Origin: Plasticicumulans acidivorans
Lineage (GTDB): Bacteria; Pseudomonadota; Gammaproteobacteria; Competibacterales; Competibacteraceae
Length of the DNA: 64,000 bases
Assembly: GCF_003182095.1 (NCBI RefSeq)
Contig: NZ_QGTJ01000001.1
Location: 310,001-374,000, forward strand
Direction: 5' to 3'
Shown here in pieces: positions 9,846 through 18,864 of the stretch. Numbering within the stretch: the stretch's first letter is position 1; each line of letters opens with the position of its first letter. The position numbers were made by a program, and so were the translations under genes. The notes under the pieces were generated by a model. It ran no database searches. It was not told the DNA's origin and worked only from the letters and a program-made list of their open reading frames with translations.

Positions 9846-11383
9846 ACGCGCGCCTCGATCCGCGCCGCCACGCCGGCGACATCGAAGTCGTCGCGCCCTG
9901 GTATGCCGCCGACGGCGGCTGCGCGCTGCACCGTTATCTCGATGAGGAATTCGTGCCGCGCTTCCTCGGCGAACTCGCCGCCGGCGGCCCGGCCGATCAG
10001 CGCTGGACGCAGCAGGACCGTTTCGCCGGCAGCGCCCAGCCGGTGCTGCGGCTGCCGCTGCACGGCGCTTTCTACCTGCTCGCCTGCGAAGTGCGCTGCG
10101 TGCAGCCGGGCCGCCCGGCGCTCGATCCGCGGCGCGTGGTCGATGCCGGCTGCGTGGTGCGCCGCCTCGACGGCAGCGGCGAGCGCGCCTGGCGGCTGGC
10201 CGGCGGCCGCCCGCTCGGCTGGCAGCCGCTGGCCGCCGACCAGGCCCGCCTCGACCCGCACGTCCAGCGCCGGCTGGTCGCCGCGCGGCGGCTGCCGGCC
10301 AGCGCGCTGCGCGCGCCCTACGACGGCGAGGAGATCCACCCGCTGCGCGCGCAGCTGGCGCGCGATGCCGGCGGCAAGGCGCACTGCGTGCTGTGGGGCT
10401 ATCTGCCGCTCGGCGGCAGCGCACCCGGCCAGCGCCAGGCGCCGGCGGACGACGACCCGGCGGCGCTGGAACTGGGCAGCGAAATCGCCTGGCCGCTCGG
10501 CGGCCGCGGCCAATGGCAGACGGCCGACGGCGCGCTGCTGCAAAACGGCGCGGCCAGCGCGGCGCTGAGCGGCCTGCTGCGCGTGCTGGTGCTGCGCTAC
10601 CGCCTCGGCAGCGACGGCGCCGCCCTGCAGGCCAGCCTCGCCGGCCTGGCGGCGGCGCTGCCGCTGCGTCAGGCCGACGGCTCGCCGTGGCAGCGCGACG
10701 GCCATGTTTACAGCCTGCTCGACTGGCTGCGCGAAGCCGAATCCGCGCTGCAGGAATGGCTGAACACGCCGAGCCCGGGCAGCTACCCGCCGCTGCCGGC
10801 CGGCGGCGGCGGCCTGTCGCTGAGCCTCGATGCAGCAACGGCGACGCAATGGCGGCTGGCGCTGGCCAATGCCCGCGAGGCGCTGCTCGGCACGCTGCAG
10901 GAGGCGATCGAGCTGCCGCGCTACGGCCAGGCCGCCGGCGACGTCTACCGCGTCTGGCCGTTCGTGCGCACGCTCGATGCCTGCGGCTGCGAGCGCGTCA
11001 GCTTCGGCCCACCGAGCTTTGCCTTCCGCGTCGCCGCACCGTGGGAACCGGAAGCCGCCAAGCCGCGCGTGATCAGCCTGCCGGGGCTCGACGCGCTGCG
11101 CCGCGGCATGGCGCGCGGCGCGAGTTTCCGCATGCCGGCGGACCTCGGCAGCCTGCTCGCCGGCCTGCGCGGCAAGGACAAGGCCAAGGACGCGCTCGAC
11201 GGCAACGCGCCGCAGGGGCCGGCCTTCGACTTCGGCATGCTCTGCTCCTTCAGCCTGCCGATCCTCACCATCTGCGCGCTGATCCTGCTGATGATCGTCA
11301 TCAACCTGCTCAATCTGGTGTTCCGCTGGCTGCCGTTCGTGCACATCTGCATTCCGTGGCCGCGCCGCGAGGGGGAATCCTGA
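9842..11383 (+). CDS. eCIS protein of unknown function with hydrophobic C-terminal segment
   Basis: 513 residues, GTG start at 9842 overlapping the upstream stop (GTGA). Most of the protein is soluble, Trp- and Arg-containing and unassigned. The last ~50 residues (462-513) contain a long hydrophobic run (FSLPILTICALILLMIVINL and onward) followed by RWLPFVHICIPWPRRE, i.e. one or two membrane-inserting helices with a positively charged end. No signal peptide is present. It lies between the spike and gp25 genes, so it is probably a baseplate-proximal component. Known membrane-attached CIS (cyanobacterial thylakoid type, Streptomyces CisA) make docking to the producer's own membrane a reasonable guess, but that is inference. 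Confidence 0.7.
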   Translation: MNARLDPRRHAGDIEVVAPWYAADGGCALHRYLDEEFVPRFLGELAAGGPADQRWTQQDRFAGSAQPVLRLPLHGAFYLLACEVRCVQPGRPALDPRRVVDAGCVVRRLDGSGERAWRLAGGRPLGWQPLAADQARLDPHVQRRLVAARRLPASALRAPYDGEEIHPLRAQLARDAGGKAHCVLWGYLPLGGSAPGQRQAPADDDPAALELGSEIAWPLGGRGQWQTADGALLQNGAASAALSGLLRVLVLRYRLGSDGAALQASLAGLAAALPLRQADGSPWQRDGHVYSLLDWLREAESALQEWLNTPSPGSYPPLPAGGGGLSLSLDAATATQWRLALANAREALLGTLQEAIELPRYGQAAGDVYRVWPFVRTLDACGCERVSFGPPSFAFRVAAPWEPEAAKPRVISLPGLDALRRGMARGASFRMPADLGSLLAGLRGKDKAKDALDGNAPQGPAFDFGMLCSFSLPILTICALILLMIVINLLNLVFRWLPFVHICIPWPRREGES

Positions 11384-11829
11384 TGGCCGCAACACCCGTC
11401 GCGCCGCCGCGCGGCTGGCCGCTCGGCGGCCTCAGCGATCTCGCCGGGCAGCAGGCCGACGCCGATGCGCCGCAGCCGCCGGCCGCCGCCGACTGCTTCC
11501 GCCTGGCCTGGAGCAGCGGCGAGCGGGCGATCCGCGAGAGCCTGATCAATATCCTGCTGACCCGCCCCGGCGAGCGGCTGATGCGCCCGGACTTCGGCGC
11601 CGGCATCCGCGACTGGGTGCACCGGCCGAACGATGAAACCAGCCGCGGCCTGCTCGCCACCGTCATCGAGCGCGCCGTGCGCCGCCACGAGCCGCGCATC
11701 GCGCTCGATGCCGTCGAGGTCGTCGCTCACCCCGACGATCCGGCGCTGGTCGGCATCACCCTCCGCTACCGCATCCTCGCCAGCGGCGCGCGCGACGGCC
11801 TCGCGCTGACGCTGGCCCCCGAGCGCTAG
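11383..11829 (+). CDS. Baseplate wedge protein gp25/GPW family (Afp9-like)
   Basis: 148 residues; the ATG at 11383 overlaps the previous stop. It has the gp25 core: IRESLINILLTRPGERLMRP then DFGAGIRDWVHRPND, and a C-terminal VVAHPDDPALVGITLRYRIL strand. In contractile systems gp25 nucleates sheath assembly on the baseplate and its EPR-like core fold is conserved. Eight bases separate it from the J-like gene, as expected for the wedge genes. Confidence 0.93.
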   Translation: MAATPVAPPRGWPLGGLSDLAGQQADADAPQPPAAADCFRLAWSSGERAIRESLINILLTRPGERLMRPDFGAGIRDWVHRPNDETSRGLLATVIERAVRRHEPRIALDAVEVVAHPDDPALVGITLRYRILASGARDGLALTLAPER

Positions 11830-11837
11830 GAGCCGCC

Positions 11838-13979
11838 ATGTCGCTGCCGCTGCCGAACCTCGATGACCGCCGCTTCGATGACCTCGTCGCCGAGCTGCGC
11901 GCCCGCCTGAGCAGCCACCTGCCGGAATGGGAGCCGGTGTCCGGCGACCCCGGCATGGCGCTGATCGACCTGCTCGCCTGGCTCGCCGAAACCATTCTCT
12001 ACCGCGCCAACCTGATCCCCGAGCGCCAGCGCCGCGCCTTCCTCGGCCTGCTCGGGCTGCCGCTGCGCGCGGCCAGCGCCGCCGCCGGCGTGGTCTGCAT
12101 CGACAGCGTCGCCACCGCGCCGCAGCCGCCGGCGCTGCTCACGGCCGGCAGCCGCCTGCGCGCCGGGCCGCTGGTGTTCAGCACCGAAAGCGAATGCCTG
12201 CCGAGCAGCCTGCTGCTGCAGCTCGCACAGAAGGCCCGTCTCGACGAGGCCACGCTCGCCGCGCGCGGCATCAGCCGCAGCGATCTGGCCACGCTCTACA
12301 ACCGCCCGGTGACGCCGTTCGAGCCGCGCACGCTCGCCGCCAGCGCCGGCGCGCGCTTCGCCGACGGCGTCGACGGCGTGCTCTGGCTGGCACTGCTGCG
12401 CCCGGCCAAGGCACCGCAGGACGCCGCCGCGCTGCGCACCGCCTTCGCCGGGCGCACGCTCGCGCTCGGCCTGGCACCGAGTGACGAAGCGCTCGACGGC
12501 CTGGTCGCCCGCGAGCTGCCGACGCGCCAGCTGCGCCTGGAACTGGTGCACGCGGTCGACGGCGGCGAACCGGCCTTTCTGCCGCTGGAGCTGGTCGGCG
12601 ACAGCTCGCTCGGCGCGCGCCAGCCCGGCACGCTGCGCTTTCGCCTGCCGGCCAACCTGACGCTGGCGCCACCGCGCTATGACGACCCGAAAGACGCCGG
12701 CCTCGGCGCCCGGCCGCCGGCGCTCGCCGCCGAGCTCGACCCGGCCGACGTGGTCCACTGGCTGCGCCTGTCGAGCCCCGATGATCCGGCGCTGCAGCTG
12801 GCCTGGCTCGGCCTCAATGCCGTCGACGTGCGCGGCCTCGACCTGCGCCGCGACCTGCTGCTCGGCATCGGCGACGGCCGTCCCGAGCAGAGCCTGACGC
12901 TGCCCGACGGCGGCATCGACGCCGCCTCGCTGCAGCTCGAAGTCGAAACCGCCAGCGGCTGGGAGCCGTGGCAGGCCGTCGACAGCCTGGCCGGCGCGGC
13001 GCGCGATGCCGCGGTCTACCGGCTCGATGCCGCCAGCGGCCGCCTCGACTTCGGCGACGGCCTGCGCGGACGGGTGCCGCCGGCCGGCCGACGCATCCGT
13101 GCGGCGAGCTACCGCTACGGCGGCGGCGCTGCCGGCAACCTGCCGGCCGGCCGCATCCGCGAGGTGGTCGAGGCGCCGGCGCTGCGCGTGCGCCAGGAAT
13201 GGCCGACGCGCGGCGGCGCCGAGGCCGAAACCGTCGCCGAGGCCGAACGCCGCCTGCCGGCCTGGCTCAACCACCGCGACCGCGCCGTCACCGCCGCCGA
13301 CCTGCGCACGCTGGCGCTGGAGGCGCCGGGCAGCGGCATCGCCCGCGCCGAGGTGGTGCGCGGCCTGATCCCCGGCGACACGCTGGCGGCGCTGCGCCGC
13401 GACGTGCCGGGCGCGGTGGCGGTGTTCGTGCTCGGCCAGCGCGCCGCCGACGACCCGTCGCCGCCGCGGCCGACCCCGGCGCAGCTGCGCGAGGTCTACG
13501 CCCATCTGCGCGCCCGCTGCCCGATCGGCTGCGAGCTGTACGTGCTGTCGCCGCGCTTCGTGCCGCTGGCGCTGGCCTGCGCGCTCGGCGTGCGCGACCC
13601 GGCGAGCGAGCGCGAAACCCTCGACCGCGTCGCCGCGGCGCTGCGCGCCTGGCTGCGCGCGCTGGCACCGGGCGGCGCCGACGGGCGCGGCTGGCCGCTC
13701 GGGCGCAGCATCGACGCCGAAGAACTGCGCGCGGTCGCCGCCCGCGTCGACGGCGTCAGCCGCGTGCCACAGCTGCGGCTCTACGCGCCCGACGCCAGCG
13801 GCCAGTGGCAGACGCTCAACGGCACGCTGAGCCTGCAGGACTACGACCTGCCGGAGCTGCGCGCCGTCAGCGTGGTCAGCGGCGACACCGCGACGCCGCC
13901 GAGCGGCCTGTTCGACGGCGGCACCGGCGATGGCGGCGCCGCACCGGCGCCGGCGCCGGTCATCCCGGATCTGTGCTGA
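11838..13979 (+). CDS. Baseplate assembly protein J / gp6-like (Afp11-like)
   Basis: 713 residues, preceded by AGGAGCC. The N-terminus (LPNLDDRRFDDLVAELRARL, WEPVSGDPGMALIDLLAWLA, ILYRANLIPERQRRAFL) is the eCIS 'putative baseplate assembly protein' pattern. The middle has FGDGLRGRVPPAGRRI and RYGGGAAGNLPAG, and the C-terminal part carries the J-like stretch (YAHLRARCPIGCELYVLSP, LGRSIDAEELRAVAARVDGV). It forms the baseplate wedges with the gpI-like product of the next gene, whose start overlaps this stop. Confidence 0.92.
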   Translation: MSLPLPNLDDRRFDDLVAELRARLSSHLPEWEPVSGDPGMALIDLLAWLAETILYRANLIPERQRRAFLGLLGLPLRAASAAAGVVCIDSVATAPQPPALLTAGSRLRAGPLVFSTESECLPSSLLLQLAQKARLDEATLAARGISRSDLATLYNRPVTPFEPRTLAASAGARFADGVDGVLWLALLRPAKAPQDAAALRTAFAGRTLALGLAPSDEALDGLVARELPTRQLRLELVHAVDGGEPAFLPLELVGDSSLGARQPGTLRFRLPANLTLAPPRYDDPKDAGLGARPPALAAELDPADVVHWLRLSSPDDPALQLAWLGLNAVDVRGLDLRRDLLLGIGDGRPEQSLTLPDGGIDAASLQLEVETASGWEPWQAVDSLAGAARDAAVYRLDAASGRLDFGDGLRGRVPPAGRRIRAASYRYGGGAAGNLPAGRIREVVEAPALRVRQEWPTRGGAEAETVAEAERRLPAWLNHRDRAVTAADLRTLALEAPGSGIARAEVVRGLIPGDTLAALRRDVPGAVAVFVLGQRAADDPSPPRPTPAQLREVYAHLRARCPIGCELYVLSPRFVPLALACALGVRDPASERETLDRVAAALRAWLRALAPGGADGRGWPLGRSIDAEELRAVAARVDGVSRVPQLRLYAPDASGQWQTLNGTLSLQDYDLPELRAVSVVSGDTATPPSGLFDGGTGDGGAAPAPAPVIPDLC

Positions 13980-16315
13980 TGGACGTCAACCGCACCCCCT
14001 GGCTGCTGCTCGCCGACGCTGCGGCCTTCGCCGCCGCCGAGGACGCGCTCGCCTGGGACGCCGGCGCCGGCTGCCTGCGCCTGCGCGAGGCCGCCGTGCC
14101 GCGCTGGCCGGCGCGCGCGCGTGATGCCGGCCATGCCGCGCGGGCGGCCAGCCCGCTGCGCGTGCTCGACGGCCACGGCCTGCTCGGCGTCGCCGACGGG
14201 GTGCGCATCGAGGTGATCCTCGCCGACGGCCGCCACCTGGCGGTACGCGACGCCGACGGCCAGCCGCTCGAAATCGCCGCCGGTGCACGCTTCACCGCGC
14301 TCGGCCTCGGCGGCGACGACCGTTTAGCAGCGAGCTGGAGCGATGCGGCGGCGGCCGATCCGGCGCAGCGCCACGGCCTGTTCGTGCTGCATCTGCGCCG
14401 GCGCTGGTGCGAACGCCTGCCGCTCGACTTCGCCGTCGACGCGCTGCACGTCGACGCCGACGGCGCGATCTGGCTGGCCGGCGGCGGCCAGCTCGCCCGC
14501 GTCGCCGGCGCGCCGCTGCCGCAGCCGTTCACGCCGCCGGCGGGGTTCCGCCCGCTCGCCGACAACCCGCAGCCGCTGCGCCTGCACGAGCGCACGCCGC
14601 ATCCCAACGGCGAGGCGCTGGCGCTCTGCGGCGATGCCGACACGCTCTACCTGCTGCTCGGCCACGCCGACGCCGCGCAGGAAATCTGCACGCGGCCGCG
14701 CAGCGCGCAAGCGCCCGTCTGGCGCGTGCATCAGATCGCTGCCGACAGCCCGCTGCCGTGGGCCGGCGACCTGCTGCCGAGCGGCCGCGGCAGCCTGCTG
14801 CTGGCCTGTGCACCGCAGGCCGACGATACCGCCTTCGCCCGCTGCGACATCGCCGAAGTCGGCCTGCGCTTCGATGAACTCAACGGCGTCGGCGCGGTCG
14901 AGGCGATCGCCGTGCGCTGGCCGCAGATGGCGCGGCCGCTGTCGGTGCGCAGCGTCGTCAGCGCCGACGGCCGCCCGCGCTACCTCGCCGCCGACGGCCC
15001 GCGCGTGTGGCTGCCGCTGCCGCAGCGCGAGTACGCCCGCGCCGGCACGGCGACGCTGCTGGCGCCGCTCGACAGCCGTCAGGCCGGCGCCTGCTGGCAC
15101 CGCATCTACCTCGATGCCTGCATCCCGCCCGGCTGCAGCCTGCGCCTGGCGGCACGCGCCGCCGACACGCTGGCCGAGCTGGCGCAGGCCGAGTTCCTCG
15201 ACCAGCCGGCGCCGAGCTGGAACCCGCTGCCTTCGGAGCTGGGTTTTTTCCCCGGCCTGCTGGCGCAGCGCGCCGGCGAGAGCGGGCTGTTCGAGCTGCT
15301 GCTGCAGCGGCCGAGCGGCAATCTGCGCCGCCTCGACGGGCGCTTTCTGCAGCTGCAGCTGCACTTTGCCGGCGACGGCCGGCGCACGCCGCAGCTGCAT
15401 GCGCTGCGCGTGTACGCACCGCGCTTCGACTATCAGGAGCACTACCTGCCGGAGCTGTTCCGCCAGCAGGAGGCGGCGCGTGATGCCGACGAGCCGGCCA
15501 ACGGCGCCGATCTGCGCGAGCGCCTGCTCGCCGTCTGCGAGGGCCTGCTGACGCCGCTCGAAGGCCGCATCGCCGCCGCCGAGGCACTGCTCGATCCGCA
15601 GGCGGCACCGGCGGCGTTTCTGCCGTGGCTGGCGAGCTTCCTCGGCCGCACGCCGCTGGCCGACTGGCCCGAGGCGCGGGTGCGCCGCTGGCTGGCGCAT
15701 CTCGGCGAGCTGCTGGCCTGGCGCGGCACGCTGCGCGGCGTGGCGCTGGCGCTCGACCTGGCCACCGACGGCGCCGTCGGCCGCGGCGAGATCGTGCCGG
15801 TGGAAAACTTCCGCCTGCGCCGCAGCATGGCGACGCTGCTCGGCCTGCTGCCGGACAGCGACGCCCATCCGCTGACGCTCGGCACCACCCGCTCGGGCAA
15901 TTCCATCGTCGGCGACAGCCTGATCCTCAGCGAATCCGACACCCGCGCCTTCCTCGCGCTGTTCGCCCCCGAGCAGGCGCAGGCCGACGAGCGGGCGGCG
16001 GTGCAGACCTTCTTCCTGCATTACGCGCACCGCATCAGCGTGCTGCTGCACGGCCCCGGCCGCGCCTGGAGCACGGTGGTGGCGCGCGTGCTCGAAGAGG
16101 AGCTGCCGGCGCATCTGGCCTGGGACCTGTACCCGAGCGAGTACCCCTTCGTGCCCGGCCTGTCGCCGCTGCTCGCCTATGACACCTTCCTCGAACCGAC
16201 GCCGGCGCCGGCCGGCGTGCGGCTCGGCACCACCCGCCTCGGCCGCGAGGGCCTGCTGCGCGATGCGCCGGCGCTCGTGCCGCTGGCTGCTGACGCGGGA
16301 GAAGCCGCACCATGA
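13979..16315 (+). CDS. Tail protein gpI-like with large N-terminal beta domain (Afp12-like)
   Basis: 778 residues, start overlapping the gp6 stop. The C-terminal third (YLPELFRQQEAARDAD, LLTPLEGRIAAAEALLDPQA, FLPWLASFLGRTPLADWPE, LGELLAWRGTLRGVALALDL) is the phage tail protein I / TIGR02242-type baseplate wedge domain. The N-terminal ~450 residues are beta-rich with repeated strands (LHVDADGAIWLAGGGQLARV), suggestive of a propeller-like domain. Such N-terminal extensions are common on eCIS versions. The expected role is the outer wedge of the baseplate. It overlaps the next gene by 4 bases. Confidence 0.82.
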   Translation: MDVNRTPWLLLADAAAFAAAEDALAWDAGAGCLRLREAAVPRWPARARDAGHAARAASPLRVLDGHGLLGVADGVRIEVILADGRHLAVRDADGQPLEIAAGARFTALGLGGDDRLAASWSDAAAADPAQRHGLFVLHLRRRWCERLPLDFAVDALHVDADGAIWLAGGGQLARVAGAPLPQPFTPPAGFRPLADNPQPLRLHERTPHPNGEALALCGDADTLYLLLGHADAAQEICTRPRSAQAPVWRVHQIAADSPLPWAGDLLPSGRGSLLLACAPQADDTAFARCDIAEVGLRFDELNGVGAVEAIAVRWPQMARPLSVRSVVSADGRPRYLAADGPRVWLPLPQREYARAGTATLLAPLDSRQAGACWHRIYLDACIPPGCSLRLAARAADTLAELAQAEFLDQPAPSWNPLPSELGFFPGLLAQRAGESGLFELLLQRPSGNLRRLDGRFLQLQLHFAGDGRRTPQLHALRVYAPRFDYQEHYLPELFRQQEAARDADEPANGADLRERLLAVCEGLLTPLEGRIAAAEALLDPQAAPAAFLPWLASFLGRTPLADWPEARVRRWLAHLGELLAWRGTLRGVALALDLATDGAVGRGEIVPVENFRLRRSMATLLGLLPDSDAHPLTLGTTRSGNSIVGDSLILSESDTRAFLALFAPEQAQADERAAVQTFFLHYAHRISVLLHGPGRAWSTVVARVLEEELPAHLAWDLYPSEYPFVPGLSPLLAYDTFLEPTPAPAGVRLGTTRLGREGLLRDAPALVPLAADAGEAAP

Positions 16316-17133
16316 CCGATGCCGTCTCGCCCCTCGCCCACGACGCCGAAACCGGGCCGCTCCTGCGCGTCACCTTCCAGCCGGGCATGCTGCTCGGCGT
16401 CGAGGCGATGCAGGCCGAGCAGGCCTACCACCGCCGCCGCCTCAACCGCCACGGCCGCCTGCTGCACGGCTACGGCACGCTCTACGGCCTGCTGGTGACG
16501 CTGGAGCCGGCGGCGGCGACGCTGCCGCTGCGCCTGGTCGTGCACCCCGGCCTGGCGCTCGACGCCCTCGGCCGCGAGCTGCTGCTGTCCGAACCCTACG
16601 GCGTCGACCTGCCGGCTTGGCTCGCCGAACAGGGCGCCGCGGCCCTCGCCGCCTTCGCCGTGCCGGCCGATGCCGCCGAGGGCGCCCCGCGCACGCTGAC
16701 GCTGGAAGTCGCGGTGCGCTACGCCGACTGCGAACAGGGCCTGCAGCCGGTGCTGGCGGCGGCGACCAATGCCTCGACCGACGCCGTCGCCGCCAGCCGC
16801 GCCGGCGAAGCGGTCGAACTGCTGCTGCGCGGCGCCGATCCCAACCCGCCACCACCGCCGGCGCCGCCGGCCAGCCTGCCGACCGCCGTCGAGCAGGCCC
16901 GGCTCGACAACGCCGACGCCGCCACCCGCACCGTGCTGCAGGCGCAGCTCGACCGCCTGCACCGCACGCGCGGACTCGACGCGCTGCCGGCGCTCGGCGC
17001 GGACAGCGCCGAGCTGACGCTGGCGCGGCTGACGCTGCGGCTGACGACGCTGACCGCGCCGCAGCCGGCGCCGGCCGACATCGATCTCGACAATCTGGTC
17101 CGTCCGTTCCTCGACGTCGCCGTCGAGCCGTGA
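16312..17133 (+). CDS. eCIS-associated protein with HGxG...GL / PGxxxDxxGR module (copy 1)
   Basis: 273 residues. The N-terminal ~110 residues carry a recognisable pattern: FQPGMLLGVEAMQAEQAYH, LHGYGTLYGLLV, then VVHPGLALDALGRELLLSEP. The next two genes carry the same order (F-x-GR/PG-x-L, a Q/R-Y-x3-R helix, a Gly-rich GL turn, V-x-PG-x-x-x-x-x-GR). Pro-rich linkers follow and the C-terminus is DIDLDNLVRPFLDVAVEP. Known function: none that I recognise. Position after the gpI wedge gene suggests an exterior baseplate attachment. Confidence 0.6.
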   Translation: MTDAVSPLAHDAETGPLLRVTFQPGMLLGVEAMQAEQAYHRRRLNRHGRLLHGYGTLYGLLVTLEPAAATLPLRLVVHPGLALDALGRELLLSEPYGVDLPAWLAEQGAAALAAFAVPADAAEGAPRTLTLEVAVRYADCEQGLQPVLAAATNASTDAVAASRAGEAVELLLRGADPNPPPPPAPPASLPTAVEQARLDNADAATRTVLQAQLDRLHRTRGLDALPALGADSAELTLARLTLRLTTLTAPQPAPADIDLDNLVRPFLDVAVEP

Positions 17134-17143
17134 GGAGGCGCCG

Positions 17144-18853
17144 ATGCCCACCGTCTTCCAGCCCGTCACACCGCTCGCCGCGGCGGCGCCACAGGCTCCG
17201 CTGCGGGCGACGCCGATCGACCCGCGGCTCAGTCGCACGTTCTACTTCGACGGCCGCCTGCTCAGCGCCGAGGACCTGATCCGCGATCAGCAATACCTCG
17301 ACCAGCGCCTGCTCGACGTCGGCCGCAGCCTCGGCGACGGCATCGTCGACGGCCTGCAGCTCGACTTCAACGACCCGCTGCTGACGCTGCAGCCGGGCGT
17401 CGCCGTCTGCGCCAGCGGCCGCACGCTGCGCGTGGAAACCGCGATCAGCGCCGACCTCGGCGACCGCACCACGCTCGCCGTGCTCAACGCCGCCGATGAC
17501 GCCACGCTCGCCGGCGGCCGCCTCAACAGCGGGCTGTACGCCGTCGCGCTCGGCGCCGCCGAGGACGGCTTCGGCAGTGCCGAGGTGTTCCCGCGCGACT
17601 TCGGCGCCAGCCGCACGCTGCAGTTCGACGCCATCCGCGAAGGCGTCGAGCTGCTGCTGGTGCCGCTGCCGCTGCCCGATCCGCCGCTGGAGCCGCTGGC
17701 GGCGCGCGCGCTGCTGGCGCGCACGCTGGTCGGCGCCGGCGCACTCGACCAGTGGCTGCCGAGCGAGGCGGTCGCGCTCGGCGTGCTCGCTGTCGCCGAC
17801 GACGCCATCCGCTGGTGCGACCCCTGGCTGCTGCGCCATCCGCGCCGGCCCGATGCCGTGCTCGACGGCTTTCAGGAGGACCTGCTGGCGCATTACCGCG
17901 CGCTGCTCGCCGCGGTGCTCAGCGAGCGCGCCGGCGCCAGCTTTCACGCCGGCGAACACTTTCACCTGCTGCCGCCGCTCGGGCCGCTGCCGAAGGCCTG
18001 CATCGATCCGCTGCGCGGCCTGCAGACCTTTTTCCCGGCCGGCGTCGACGTGCAGATCGTGCCGCTGCGCGAGGACGACATGGAGGCGGCGCTGCAGAGC
18101 GCGCTGAGCCTGCCGCCGCTCGATCTCGACCAGACGCTGTCGGCCGAGGTGCTGGTGGTCGCCGCGCTGGCGCCGGCCGCTTACGCCGAACTGAGCGCGC
18201 GCCTGCTCGCCGCGGCACAGAACGATGCCGTCACCGGCGAGACAGTGCTCGAACCCAGCGTCAGCCTCGACGGCGAACCCGACCCGGCGAGCCCGTGGAA
18301 CGGCCTCTGGGAGAACCTCGCCGAGGATCACGTCTGGTATCTGCGCCGGCCGCCGCGCGCCGCGGCCGACGGCCTCGCCGGCATCATTCTCGCCGCCGGC
18401 TACCAGGCACCGGCGCCGCTGCCGCCGCCGGTGGTGGAGCCGCCCGTGGAACCGCCGGTCGAGCCGCCGGCGGCGCGGCCGACGATTCCGCTGTCGCTGC
18501 AGGTCGACGGCATCGCGCGCTGGCGAGCGGCGCCGGCCGGCAGTGAGGATGCCGCCAAGGCGGTGCTCAAACGCATCGCCATCGAACAGGGCGAGAACCC
18601 GCCCGCCTCGATGCTGGAACTGACCGCAGCCGTCGTCGCGACGCTGATGCACATCAGCGCGCAGCTCGACACCGCGCTGTGGCCGACACTCGATGAGCTC
18701 AGCCCCGGCGGCGGCGAGACGGTGCTGAAGTGGCTGGAAATCCACCGCCAGGCCGAGGCCGACGGTGCCGATGTGTTCAAGGCGGCGATCACCGCCTGCA
18801 AAGAACTCGGCCTCAGCGACGCCGTCGTCAAGGGCTGGGATCAGCTGGGCTGA
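17144..18853 (+). CDS. eCIS-associated protein with the same N-terminal module (copy 2)
   Basis: 569 residues; GAGGAGG precedes the ATG. Around residues 25-110 it has RTFYFDGRLLSAEDLIRDQQ, LGDGIVDGLQL and LTLQPGVAVCASGRTLRVET, the clearest version of the module shared with its neighbours. Further parts are a FHLLPPLGPLPKACIDPLRG segment, a Pro/Val/Glu repeat around residues 424-447 and a helical C-terminus. No catalytic motif, signal peptide or membrane segment is visible. Probably structural; comparable modules recur in many eCIS loci, but the function is not established to my knowledge. Confidence 0.6.
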   Translation: MPTVFQPVTPLAAAAPQAPLRATPIDPRLSRTFYFDGRLLSAEDLIRDQQYLDQRLLDVGRSLGDGIVDGLQLDFNDPLLTLQPGVAVCASGRTLRVETAISADLGDRTTLAVLNAADDATLAGGRLNSGLYAVALGAAEDGFGSAEVFPRDFGASRTLQFDAIREGVELLLVPLPLPDPPLEPLAARALLARTLVGAGALDQWLPSEAVALGVLAVADDAIRWCDPWLLRHPRRPDAVLDGFQEDLLAHYRALLAAVLSERAGASFHAGEHFHLLPPLGPLPKACIDPLRGLQTFFPAGVDVQIVPLREDDMEAALQSALSLPPLDLDQTLSAEVLVVAALAPAAYAELSARLLAAAQNDAVTGETVLEPSVSLDGEPDPASPWNGLWENLAEDHVWYLRRPPRAAADGLAGIILAAGYQAPAPLPPPVVEPPVEPPVEPPAARPTIPLSLQVDGIARWRAAPAGSEDAAKAVLKRIAIEQGENPPASMLELTAAVVATLMHISAQLDTALWPTLDELSPGGGETVLKWLEIHRQAEADGADVFKAAITACKELGLSDAVVKGWDQLG

Positions 18854-18864
18854 GGACAACGACG

